Positions 1-8,253 of a stretch of 58,962 nucleotides of DNA are shown piece after piece. The stretch is from Candidatus Cloacimonadota bacterium. GTDB taxonomy: Bacteria; Cloacimonadota; Cloacimonadia; Cloacimonadales; TCS61. The position numbers were made by a program, and so were the translations under genes. Under the pieces are notes generated by a model that saw only the letters and a list, made by a program, of their open reading frames with translations, ran no database searches and was not told the DNA's origin. Position 1 is the first letter of the stretch. Each line of letters opens with the position of its first letter. The stretch is taken from assembly GCA_030621085.1 (NCBI GenBank), contig JAUXIJ010000013.1:1-58962 (forward strand). The letters run 5' to 3'.

Positions 1-91
1 CAAATCGGCAACCCGTGACTTTGATTTGTTCGTCTTTTATCATCTTACTAATCGCATCAGGATATTGAGGATACTCAAATCCAATGCTCAT
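1..91 (-). CDS. possible 5' end of a gene running off the window
   Basis: Downstream of the MscS stop codon the minus strand stays open to the window edge, with an ATG at 91-89 giving MSIGFEYPQYPDAISKM and onward. No clear ribosome binding site precedes it, and the frame is also open upstream of that ATG, back to the MscS stop. I do not recognise the product. The stretch directly follows a GC-rich 15-mer (105-119) that recurs at the far end of the window, so it could equally be part of a dispersed repeat. Confidence 0.2.
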   Translation of the reverse strand, partial: MSIGFEYPQYPDAISKMIKDEQIKVTGCRF

Positions 92-104
92 GGCAAGATG
101 ACGT

Positions 105-119
105 GGCACGCCGCCGTTA
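105..119 (-). repeat. 15-bp element shared with the right end of the window
   Basis: TAACGGCGGCGTGCC reads on the minus strand at 119-105 and on the plus strand at 58884-58898. Its TAA is the stop codon of the MscS gene. The distal copy is the right flank of a large hairpin-rich element resembling an integron attC or REP-type repeat. Confidence 0.5.
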
Positions 120-1013
120 TTTCACTTTATCTGTTGAATAGAACCTGGTAGTGGGATAGGCAAGTTCGATGTCTTTCTGTTTAGCAAATTCCTTTAAAAT
201 ATCTTCCCAGATGGCTTCGGTATAACCTCTTCTTTTCCTGGTTTCACAAAGATGACGAATGGTGAGTTGAATTCCGTGGTCTTTTACATCGGTATAAACA
301 ATTGGAGTAAGGTGTTTATAGTAGATCAAAAACTTTCGGGCTGCTCTTTTTATCTGTCTTTCTACAGGTGTTGTGATATTCTCACTTTTATTATTAGCAA
401 TTTTCAGAAGTATCTTTTTTGCCTTCTGCCAGTTGCTTTCAAAGGTAATAACAACTCGTATTTCGTTCCAGATATATTTGAATCCTTTATCGTAGTTTGC
501 CAGATCAAGTGTGAATATTTTCCCGTTTGGAATATGAATTATCCTGCCGGTGCTCTGATCTGCATCTACCCAGTTCCCTATTTCCAGTAAAGAAAATTCA
601 AACAGACTCAGATCTATAACATCACCGGCCAGATTACCAATCTGTATCCTGTCTCCCACTTCGAATGGCTTGCGGGAAATTATATAGATCCATCCTGCGA
701 AATTAGCTATTAAATCCTTGAGCGCAATGGCAATACCGGCAGAGAGCAATCCCAGATAAGTAGCAATAGATTGTACACCTTCATACCACAATCTGCCTAC
801 AATTATAATGCCCAGTATAGCTATAATGGTGCTTATTATCTTTCGCCATTGGTAGCGGGATTTCATATCGGTTATCTTTCTCAGGATTAACCTGTTCACC
901 ACCTGTTTCAGCAGCCAGAGTATTGTTATGATAATAATCGATTTTATCAGCTTAATCATGATTGGAGAATTGAGGTAAGGAACTTGCTGAAGAAGTTGTT
1001 CAATAAAATTCAT
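117..1013 (-). CDS. MscS-family mechanosensitive ion channel
   Basis: A 298-residue inner-membrane channel of the small-conductance mechanosensitive family, expected to open under membrane tension and release solutes. Three hydrophobic segments lie at roughly residues 18-40, 60-78 and 82-112. The third is the Gly/Ala-rich pore helix (LGLLSAGIAIALKDLIANFAGW), followed by the conserved beta-domain segment ISRKPFEVGDRIQIGNLAG. The ATG has GGGAG upstream, overlapping the MotB stop. It is the last gene of the six-gene motor operon, 3 bp after motB. Whether it serves the motor or only shares the transcript is unknown. The family call is secure. Confidence 0.93.
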   Translation of the reverse strand: MNFIEQLLQQVPYLNSPIMIKLIKSIIIITILWLLKQVVNRLILRKITDMKSRYQWRKIISTIIAILGIIIVGRLWYEGVQSIATYLGLLSAGIAIALKDLIANFAGWIYIISRKPFEVGDRIQIGNLAGDVIDLSLFEFSLLEIGNWVDADQSTGRIIHIPNGKIFTLDLANYDKGFKYIWNEIRVVITFESNWQKAKKILLKIANNKSENITTPVERQIKRAARKFLIYYKHLTPIVYTDVKDHGIQLTIRHLCETRKRRGYTEAIWEDILKEFAKQKDIELAYPTTRFYSTDKVK

Positions 1014-1016
1014 TTT

Positions 1017-1670
1017 TTACTCCCGTACCAGGCTTTTGATCATCCTGATCTCTACGCGACGGTTCTTTTTTCTGTTTTCTAAATTATCATTTGGAACAAG
1101 CGGTTTGAATTCTCCGTATCCCATTGCCTGCATCTGTTCTGGTGGGAAGAAATGATTATCCATAAAGAATTTAACTACATTTAAAGCACGGGTAGAAGAT
1201 AATTCCCAATTGGAAGCAAATTGACCGCTTATTATTGGAACGTTATCTGTATGACCTTCGATGCGTATCTGCCAGCCGGGTTCGTTATTTATTCGATTCT
1301 GAATATTACGGGCTACTTGTGCAAGTGTTCTCAATGCTTCCCACTTAAGAAGGGCTTCACCTGTATTGAAAAGTACTTCTCCTGGGATTGTGATTACCTG
1401 TTCATTGAAATCGAGTAGAGAATCCAGTTTTGCCAGTTCTGTTAATTTCTCGTTCTGCTCAATTATCATCTTGTTCTGTTCAACGATCCTTTTATTTTTT
1501 TCAAAATCCGTAATCACATAAAAGAAAACAAAAAACACCAGTAGCAGTGCCATCATATCGGCAAATGGAACCATCACATCGAGCAGGTTCTCGCTTTCGG
1601 AAGTCTCGTCGTTCAGATCATCGAGTCTTTTCTCCAGAGTGGAGCCGGTAAGATTGCTATCGATACTCAT
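1017..1670 (-). CDS. motB: MotB-type stator protein with OmpA/peptidoglycan-binding domain
   Basis: This 217-residue protein has the architecture of MotB: a short cytoplasmic N-terminus, one membrane helix at about residues 35-55 and a C-terminal OmpA-like domain at about 90-215. The helix opens with FADMMALLLVFF, placing an Asp where MotB carries its proton-conducting Asp. The OmpA part contains IEGHTDNVP, NWELSSTRA and NRRVEIRM, the usual peptidoglycan-anchoring residues. With MotA it should form an ion-driven stator in the inner membrane. It lies 2 bp downstream of motA. ExbD/TolR-type proteins lack the OmpA domain, so MotB is the better call. No flagellar filament genes are nearby. Confidence 0.92.
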   Translation of the reverse strand: MSIDSNLTGSTLEKRLDDLNDETSESENLLDVMVPFADMMALLLVFFVFFYVITDFEKNKRIVEQNKMIIEQNEKLTELAKLDSLLDFNEQVITIPGEVLFNTGEALLKWEALRTLAQVARNIQNRINNEPGWQIRIEGHTDNVPIISGQFASNWELSSTRALNVVKFFMDNHFFPPEQMQAMGYGEFKPLVPNDNLENRKKNRRVEIRMIKSLVRE

Positions 1671-1672
1671 TT

Positions 1673-2410
1673 TTAGTTCAGGTACCCTTCTAATTTTTCC
1701 CTGGTTATATGGGAATTTTCGCCCTTCTTGATAGAAAGAACACCCACAATTATAATATCGCGGATCCTGGTATCTGTCTGGTTCTTATCACGGATCTTGC
1801 CTGAGATAGGTTTAAAAACCAAAGCAGAGAGAACCAGTCCGTACAAAGTTGTTACCAGGGCAAGTCCCATAGCAGCCGGAATAGCGGCAGGGTCTTTCAC
1901 ACGGTGCAGCATGGCTATCAATCCGATCACAGTTCCCATCATTCCAAACATGGGAGCAAAACTACTGGCAATGCGAAACACACGTTCTGCAATTATATTT
2001 TTTTCTGTGATCGTGCGATTATCCCGTTCCAATACATCTTCTATGTGTGCAGCATCAACTCCATCGACAAGGAGGGTCAATCCTTTTTCCAGGAATGGGA
2101 TGTCTTTTACAGTTTCATAATCCAGCAGGTTCTTCAGGCTTTTTTTGCGGGATTCTTTGCAGATATCAACTATCAGATTCACCACATGATCGTGAGAATA
2201 ATTTTTATCCGCAAAGATATTAATGAACGCCTTTAAAGAATTACCCAGCGCATGTGGAGAAAAATAAATAACTACGGCAGAAATGGTTCCACCAAGCGTT
2301 ATAGCCAATGCAGATCCATTCAAATATAAACTTGGATCCTGTTTAAAAAAGATTATGGTTAAGATAATTCCAAAACCAAATATAAAACCAAGTATTACTG
2401 TCAATTTCAT
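1673..2410 (-). CDS. motA: MotA-type stator protein
   Basis: A 245-residue MotA/PomA homologue. Two N-terminal membrane helices (about 1-25 and 30-50), a cytoplasmic loop, then helices three and four (about 145-170 and 178-200) with SSFAPMFGMMGTVIGLIAML and PAAMGLALVTTLYGLVLSA, the hallmark MotA/TolQ/ExbB segment. The length fits PomA-type stators better than ExbB. The ATG has AAGGAATAG upstream and sits 3 bp after the FliF-FliG fusion gene. Expected partners are the adjacent MotB (stator) and the FliG-like domain of the preceding gene (rotor). Confidence 0.93.
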   Translation of the reverse strand: MKLTVILGFIFGFGIILTIIFFKQDPSLYLNGSALAITLGGTISAVVIYFSPHALGNSLKAFINIFADKNYSHDHVVNLIVDICKESRKKSLKNLLDYETVKDIPFLEKGLTLLVDGVDAAHIEDVLERDNRTITEKNIIAERVFRIASSFAPMFGMMGTVIGLIAMLHRVKDPAAIPAAMGLALVTTLYGLVLSALVFKPISGKIRDKNQTDTRIRDIIIVGVLSIKKGENSHITREKLEGYLN

Positions 2411-2413
2411 AAT

Positions 2414-3826
2414 CTATTCCTTTATATAATTAAGAGTTTTTCGGATATTCATCAGCATCTCATACCTGGTTTTTTCCTGTTCTTTCTGCGTGAGATCGCC
2501 AAGAAAATCTATGTCCTCTCGAATAATAGTGGCGCCACGGGAAGTTAAGCTGTTCAGGAATTTTTCTTTTATATCATTTTCTACACTTGCCAGGAACGAA
2601 ACTAACAAATTATGTTCAACGTTCATCACCACTTTTTCTATCTGTGCTCCTTTCAGATTGTAGATGTCAGAGAAAAGAAAAACCTTTTGCCGGATAGTTT
2701 TTGCAGTTTCCGCATTAATAGAATCAACCTGTGCTAAAAGCTTTTTCGAATCATCTGCAGGAAGTATATTAATTACGTTTACAAGAGTCTCTTTACCATT
2801 GAAGGAAAACTTTTCATCTTCCAGGAATTTTTTATATCTCTCATTTAATCTTTTTCTAATATTCTCGATCTCATTTTTTGGTTTTTCCAGGTTGGAAAGC
2901 ATAACTTTTATAATGGGCTGTGTGTCACCTTTCCAGGTATGTAAAAACTCCTGAGCATAATCTACATTCAGGTTGGAAAGCAGAAATGCAATATCTTCCG
3001 CTTTCTCTTTCTCAAGCAGTTTAAAGAAATTCTGCATGGAAAGCTCTTCCAGAAAATGAAAATCTAAACTATCTTCTTCTGCTTTTTCATTAACCACCTT
3101 GATAGGTAAAGGCTTTGTCCGCGAAGCTATCAGGTTGGCTGTACCTTTCATTATCCCGCCGGATTCACCTGCCAGACTACCTTTCACATGTAAGGCTTTT
3201 TCAAAACCGGTAACGTTGATACTTTGCATGGAAGAGGAAAGCTTGCCGAAACCTGAACGCATCATCAATGAGAAGAGCAAAAGAATTACAAGCAGCACAA
3301 TTCCCAATATAAAATAAAGTGAGTGATCTATCGTCTTCCTCTCTTCTGAAGAATCCACGCCAGTTCTAAAGTCAAGAACGCTTTTGATAACCAGCTTGTC
3401 ACCTTTTTCTGGATTTATATGCATCCACAGAGCTACGTTCTGCCGGATGAAATTCTCGATAACTTTATCAATATCTTTTTTCACATAAATCGTAATTTCT
3501 TTTTTCACGATGATCGTGGGATAGGTTTCCTGGTCATCGATAGCAGTGGGCATCACCGAGCGCGATTTGGCAATTGGCAGTCCGGGCAGGCTTTTATCTC
3601 TATCCAGAATTGAACCGTAAACTTCCAGCCGGCTGGCGGGATATTCCAGGGTGAGATTAGCAATTACAATTGTTTCACCCACGAGGGGAAATAACATCGA
3701 CTCGATCCATTCTGCCAGTTCCCGTTCCGCCTGGATCTCTTTAACGGTTTCAATTTCAAAATTCTGTGCTAACAGGTGGAAGGATGCAAATAGACATAAC
3801 AAAAATAAGATTCTTTTCATATTCAT
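2414..3826 (-). CDS. natural FliF-FliG fusion: rotor protein of a non-flagellar motor
   Basis: A 470-residue protein that reads as a shortened FliF joined to FliG. Residues 1-20 are a signal peptide or signal anchor. Residues about 35-155 resemble the C-terminal ring-building part of FliF, including a LPGLP motif, the IIVKKEITIYV strand and NPEKGDKLVIKSVLDF, which matches the FliF NxERGDxxxVxxxPF signature. A membrane helix follows at 168-188. Residues about 255-360 resemble FliG-M and 375-470 FliG-C (LFSDIYNLKGAQIEKVV, then LTSRGATIIREDIDFLGD). Topology is as in FliF: periplasmic N-part, cytoplasmic FliG. Most FliF ring domains are missing. It lies between the PorV-like gene and motA with gaps of only 6 and 3 bp. 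Homology is seen; the motor function is inferred. Confidence 0.85.
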   Translation of the reverse strand: MNMKRILFLLCLFASFHLLAQNFEIETVKEIQAERELAEWIESMLFPLVGETIVIANLTLEYPASRLEVYGSILDRDKSLPGLPIAKSRSVMPTAIDDQETYPTIIVKKEITIYVKKDIDKVIENFIRQNVALWMHINPEKGDKLVIKSVLDFRTGVDSSEERKTIDHSLYFILGIVLLVILLLFSLMMRSGFGKLSSSMQSINVTGFEKALHVKGSLAGESGGIMKGTANLIASRTKPLPIKVVNEKAEEDSLDFHFLEELSMQNFFKLLEKEKAEDIAFLLSNLNVDYAQEFLHTWKGDTQPIIKVMLSNLEKPKNEIENIRKRLNERYKKFLEDEKFSFNGKETLVNVINILPADDSKKLLAQVDSINAETAKTIRQKVFLFSDIYNLKGAQIEKVVMNVEHNLLVSFLASVENDIKEKFLNSLTSRGATIIREDIDFLGDLTQKEQEKTRYEMLMNIRKTLNYIKE

Positions 3827-3832
3827 TTCCTA

Positions 3833-5272
3833 TTAATCATTCGATAAAATATCCATCATTCGTTTCAGTTCCGGATTTTCAGGATCAATGCGTTGTGCTC
3901 TTTTAAGGTGATACAATGCTTCCTCCGTATCTCCCATCCTGTAATAAATTGAAGCCAGACGAATGTAGGAAAGAGAAAGCTCCGGTGCTATAAAGATAGC
4001 CTGTTCACACTCCTGTATCGCCTTGTAATAATCCTGGGAATAATAGTATTCCAGAGCATCTATCAAGTGAACTGTAGCTCTATTTATATTGGCCATTTCG
4101 GCATTATGCACTTTTGTGGTTTCCTCCTGAATTTTTTCTGTGATCATTTCGCTGTCTATTATTTTCTCGATTATTCGTATGGTATCATAAACCGTTTTTT
4201 CATGAACAAGTGTATCAATTACTACTTTTTCCACAAACACGGTATCTATGCGAACGTCCAGGTCCACACCGAACTGTCCGGGGAAAAGCTCTACCATTTC
4301 ATCCTTGGTTGCTTTAGACTTGCCGAAATCTATTTTTACACCGAAGAAATGATCTCCAAATTCGGATTTCAAATCATTTCCAATGGCAAAAGTATCACCT
4401 TCTTTGGAAGCTGAGATGGGAATATGAAAAGCATAATCCACAGCAATTTCCATAAAACTAAAATTTGCTTTATTACTTTTTGTAGGAATACCAGGCCAGT
4501 TTTTAGCAAATATCTTCAAGCCAAAACCACCTGTAAAATTGTGGTTATTCATCCCGGCACGCAGAAACAGGTTTTTTGCCAACATGTACTCCATGCCCAA
4601 TCCCAGCAGAAGTTCGTTATTATCACAATATTTTTCAAATTCCAATTCCCCGATGAAATTGAATTTTTTCCAACTGGCATTGGATCCTATTCCCAGCACA
4701 ATTGGAAGGCGGTCTTCAGCCCCATCTTCCAGAGCCAGATTACAGCGTGTGAGATTCCTGGTTATCAGTCCGAAACGGAAAATATCATTAAGATGGTAGG
4801 AGAAGCCAATATCGAGATCGAAGGCATTCTTGCTCTCATTTATTTCGCTGTAGTTCAGGTAATAATCGTAAAGACTGATACCGGCAGAGAGTTTTCCTTC
4901 CAGCTTCTGTGGAAATATGCTGGCACCGTAATGCATGCCGAAACGCCCTTCATCGTAAGCTTCTGAATTAAAAAACCCACCGCTTACTGCAAACGCACCC
5001 GGTACTTTCCCAACCGGAAAAGTGAAATAAGTAAAAATCTGAGAAATATTATCGTTATCGAGCTGCATCAGGTAGGGTCGTGAATCTGTGATAAGTTCGT
5101 AGTATTTGAAAACACTCAATTGGGAAGGGTTCCACACAGCAGCAGAAGCATCCTGAGATGAACCGATGCCTGTGATTCCCAGAGCTGCATTCCTGATACC
5201 GCCATCTTCAAAATCATAAGCAAAACAGATAAGAGGAACAATTACAAATATTATCAATAATCTATTTTTCAT
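3833..5272 (-). CDS. PorV-like outer-membrane beta-barrel with C-terminal TPR repeats
   Basis: This 479-residue exported protein has a signal peptide (about 1-18) followed by NAALGITGIGSSQDASAAVWNP, the N-terminal signature of PorV/PorQ/FadL-like barrels. Alternating beta-strand sequence runs to about residue 320. A hydrophilic linker rich in DT and V/I repeats (about 335-385) leads to two or three TPR motifs (about 390-475), ending in a helix pair with AQRIDPENPELKRM. PorV is the shuttle protein of type IX secretion; the TPR extension is not part of ordinary PorV. The ATG uses a ribosome site overlapping the stop of the Ig-repeat gene 5 bp upstream. It may link the inner-membrane motor to the surface protein, which is inference. 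Confidence 0.75.
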   Translation of the reverse strand: MKNRLLIIFVIVPLICFAYDFEDGGIRNAALGITGIGSSQDASAAVWNPSQLSVFKYYELITDSRPYLMQLDNDNISQIFTYFTFPVGKVPGAFAVSGGFFNSEAYDEGRFGMHYGASIFPQKLEGKLSAGISLYDYYLNYSEINESKNAFDLDIGFSYHLNDIFRFGLITRNLTRCNLALEDGAEDRLPIVLGIGSNASWKKFNFIGELEFEKYCDNNELLLGLGMEYMLAKNLFLRAGMNNHNFTGGFGLKIFAKNWPGIPTKSNKANFSFMEIAVDYAFHIPISASKEGDTFAIGNDLKSEFGDHFFGVKIDFGKSKATKDEMVELFPGQFGVDLDVRIDTVFVEKVVIDTLVHEKTVYDTIRIIEKIIDSEMITEKIQEETTKVHNAEMANINRATVHLIDALEYYYSQDYYKAIQECEQAIFIAPELSLSYIRLASIYYRMGDTEEALYHLKRAQRIDPENPELKRMMDILSND

Positions 5273-5277
5273 AATTC

Positions 5278-8154
5278 TTACCTTGCAATTATAATACTAC
5301 CCTGATAGATTCGGTTGTTGATGGATATTTTATAGATGTAGAAACCACCGCTTACCGGATTGGAGCCGGAATCGCATTTATTCCAAAAGGCACGTTTATT
5401 TTCTCCGTATTCCTGCACCGGAAGCGATCTTATCAGTTTACCACGACGATTGTAAATATTGCATTTTATTTTTCCTACCTCTTCCAGAGTATAAATAATT
5501 AGTTCGCAGGAACTATCACTCCAGGTAACCGTGTGTGGCTCTACTTTCACTTTTTCTTCGGGAACCAAAGGCAATACCGTAACAGTAATATCCACAAAGC
5601 TGGAAAGCCTTCCTTGGTTGTCGTCTATTGTAAAGATCAGGATTTCCGAGCCTGTCCAATTTTCTGGAGCAGTAAGCGTTACTTCCAAATCGTTTATTTC
5701 GCAAACTATCTGTATATTTCCTGTAATGGTCAAAGTCAAATCGGAAAGCTGCTGTTCGGGATCAATTATATATTCTGCAAAATCTATCTGGTAAGAATCA
5801 TTTTCCCGGAAGGAAATATATCTCGGTAATATATCCAGATCGAAGGTTGGAGCATCATTAACCGGAGTTACGATGATATCTGTAACATCCATCGCCAGCG
5901 GATTACCTTCTTCATCTTTAATGATAAAAGTAATTGTTTCCGAGCCGAACCAGTTCTCTGCAGCCTGCATTGTAACCATATACCCATTTATTGAAATAAA
6001 AATATTGTTACTTACAGTAGCTTCTAGGATTGGCAGATCATTTTCAGGATCGAAGATATAAGGACTGAAATTCTCTATGAGAATATTGTCTTCTTCAAAC
6101 GAGAAGCTATCGGGTAGGATAATTGTAGGTGGCTGGTTATCTTCACATTCAAAGGTAAAAACTGCTTCAGTTAAAATGTTTGGGATCAATGCATTATCGG
6201 CAGCAGAAATGCTCACGGTAACCAGTTCTTCATATTGAAATGGTTCTGCCGGTTGATAAGATATAAGATATCCCGAACCTCCCAGGATTATTACAGGTTC
6301 AATTTGGTAATCATCAATGGGAACGTCATTGATCTTGAAAATAATAGAGGTAGAATCTACTCCGCTTTCGTTATCCAGAATGTAACAACTGATAGAAGTG
6401 GAAACAGGTACACCAGTGCTGCCGTTTTCCGGATAAGGCTGCCAGATAAAGGGAGGGAAACTATCTTCTAGAATGCATTCAAAAGAATAATTGAAAGTTC
6501 CCATTACATGTGGTGGTGATGCCAGATCCGCTGCATCGATGGATACATACACAGTATCACCGGAGTTAAAATTCTGATCGGGATTGGCAATTATCAGATA
6601 ATCATTCAAACTGCCGCTGTAAAAAAGATTGCCGTTTCCAATGGAATATTCGATTCCCTGAATAATTACATTTACCGAACTTATATCAACGCCAAATCCA
6701 TCATCGTAAATATGGAAACTAACATTCGTATTTAATGGATTATTAGTAGAATACTGTTCGGGATCAAAATCTCCCAGGTAGGGAGATGCACCATCTCCAA
6801 TGCACTGGAACGAGTAAGAGAAATTTGTTAACTGATTTGCGGGAGATGCCAAATCGTATGCTTCCACCTGCACAACCACGATCTCACCATATTGGAAATT
6901 ACTAACCGGATTGATAGTGATGCTGTAATCTGCAACAGTTCCGGAATAAGCCAGGTTGCCGTTGGCAACAGAATATACAGTGCCATTCACATCTACATGC
7001 AATGTAGTTATATCTACACCTGTATCATCATCATAAATATGGAAGTAAATGTTCGTTTCCACTGCCACATCCTGCTGTCCTGGTTCGGGATCATAATCTC
7101 CGGTATAGGGTGGTTCATCATCAAATTTACATTGGAAATTAAATGAAAAAGTGCTCATCTGGTTAGGAGGCTGAGAAAGGTCGGCAGCATCGATCTCTAC
7201 AGTTACCATCTCACCATAAGAGAAATTATAAGGAGGATCGATAGTAATAGAAAAGCCATTGGGAATCGTAGTATACTGGAATGTTGTATTCAAATATGTA
7301 TAAGTTATTCCCTGGATGTTAACATTAACTGATGTAATATCCACTCCCTCAATGTTATCATAAATGTTAAAAGAAATATTGGTATCGATCGGAAGACCTG
7401 TTGAACCAGGTTGTGGAAACCATTCACCGGTGTAGGGTGGCTGCACATCTTCTATTATCTGGAACGAATATTCAAAAGTAGCCATGGGCATTCCATTCAG
7501 GTCTGCCCCATCGATAGAAACTTCTACAACCTCTCCCAGGGAAAAATTTACAGGAATATCTATAATTACATGATAATTATTCGCAGTTCCCGTATAAGAA
7601 AAATTACCACTGTTGTGTGTGTAATTCACTCCCTGAATGTTCACAACAATAGAATTCAGATTTACTCCAATACCACTATCGTAAATATTGAATTCCACAT
7701 CCGTATCAAAAGGAACATTGATTGCTCCGTCCGGTGGGTCCAATGCTCCCACATAGGGTGGTTGCAGATCTTCTATCATTTCAAAGGAATAGTTGTAAGA
7801 CGGCATAATATTTGGTGGATCTTCCAGGTCTTCGGCATCAATTTGAATATTCACTATCTGACCGAACTGAAAATTCACAGGTGGGTTTATTGTGATGATA
7901 TAATCAAAGGGCGTTCCGCAATAATAAAAATATTCACTAAAAATAGTGTAGTTCAATCCGTTTATATTTACAATAACAGAATTAATATTCACTCCATCTA
8001 CATCATCATAGATATGAAATGTAATATCTGTGTTCACTGGTATTCCAGTGGCACCCGCAGTGGGATATAAAGGCACAACATATGGTGGCACGGCATCTGC
8101 CAATAAAATTGAAAAACCTGCAAATAACAATAAAAAACAAATCCAATATTTCAT
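5278..8154 (-). CDS. giant Ig-repeat surface protein with FlgD-like C-terminal domain
   Basis: A 958-residue exported protein, first gene of the motor operon. The ATG at 8154 is chosen because GGAGAAG sits 6 bp upstream; an in-frame TTG at 8166 would include that site. After a signal peptide come six repeats of about 105 residues, most opening PPYxGxxxPxxG and containing FxIYDxxxGVDxxS and VxIDAADL, typical of bacterial Ig-like domains. Two cadherin-like modules follow (FSFEEDN, TPVNDAPTF). The last 80 residues form a FlgD-Ig-type fold ending GGFYIYKISINNRIYQGSIIIAR-like sequence, but without the NPFNPTT motif of the other surface proteins here. It is likely an adhesin or scaffold handled by the motor and the PorV-like barrel. 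Confidence 0.8.
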   Translation of the reverse strand: MKYWICFLLLFAGFSILLADAVPPYVVPLYPTAGATGIPVNTDITFHIYDDVDGVNINSVIVNINGLNYTIFSEYFYYCGTPFDYIITINPPVNFQFGQIVNIQIDAEDLEDPPNIMPSYNYSFEMIEDLQPPYVGALDPPDGAINVPFDTDVEFNIYDSGIGVNLNSIVVNIQGVNYTHNSGNFSYTGTANNYHVIIDIPVNFSLGEVVEVSIDGADLNGMPMATFEYSFQIIEDVQPPYTGEWFPQPGSTGLPIDTNISFNIYDNIEGVDITSVNVNIQGITYTYLNTTFQYTTIPNGFSITIDPPYNFSYGEMVTVEIDAADLSQPPNQMSTFSFNFQCKFDDEPPYTGDYDPEPGQQDVAVETNIYFHIYDDDTGVDITTLHVDVNGTVYSVANGNLAYSGTVADYSITINPVSNFQYGEIVVVQVEAYDLASPANQLTNFSYSFQCIGDGASPYLGDFDPEQYSTNNPLNTNVSFHIYDDGFGVDISSVNVIIQGIEYSIGNGNLFYSGSLNDYLIIANPDQNFNSGDTVYVSIDAADLASPPHVMGTFNYSFECILEDSFPPFIWQPYPENGSTGVPVSTSISCYILDNESGVDSTSIIFKINDVPIDDYQIEPVIILGGSGYLISYQPAEPFQYEELVTVSISAADNALIPNILTEAVFTFECEDNQPPTIILPDSFSFEEDNILIENFSPYIFDPENDLPILEATVSNNIFISINGYMVTMQAAENWFGSETITFIIKDEEGNPLAMDVTDIIVTPVNDAPTFDLDILPRYISFRENDSYQIDFAEYIIDPEQQLSDLTLTITGNIQIVCEINDLEVTLTAPENWTGSEILIFTIDDNQGRLSSFVDITVTVLPLVPEEKVKVEPHTVTWSDSSCELIIYTLEEVGKIKCNIYNRRGKLIRSLPVQEYGENKRAFWNKCDSGSNPVSGGFYIYKISINNRIYQGSIIIAR

Positions 8155-8253
8155 TAACTTCTCCAAGATTTAGATATTCGAAGAAATCCATTTATAAAAA
8201 ATGAATTTATTAATATAATGTCAACAAATTTGAAGAAATGGTCTTCAAATTTA

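Noticed and set aside
117..3826. Zorya-type defence (ZorA/ZorB are MotA/MotB homologues)
   Set aside because: No ZorC, ZorD or ZorE neighbour, MotA lacks the long ZorA tail, and the operon partner is a FliF-FliG fusion.
4424..4966. 180-codon open frame antisense to the PorV-like gene
   Set aside because: Shadow of a real gene; no ribosome site or recognisable domain.
7411..8070. Long open frame antisense to the Ig-repeat gene
   Set aside because: Repetitive template makes long antisense frames by chance; its protein has no plausible composition and the minus-strand gene is clear.
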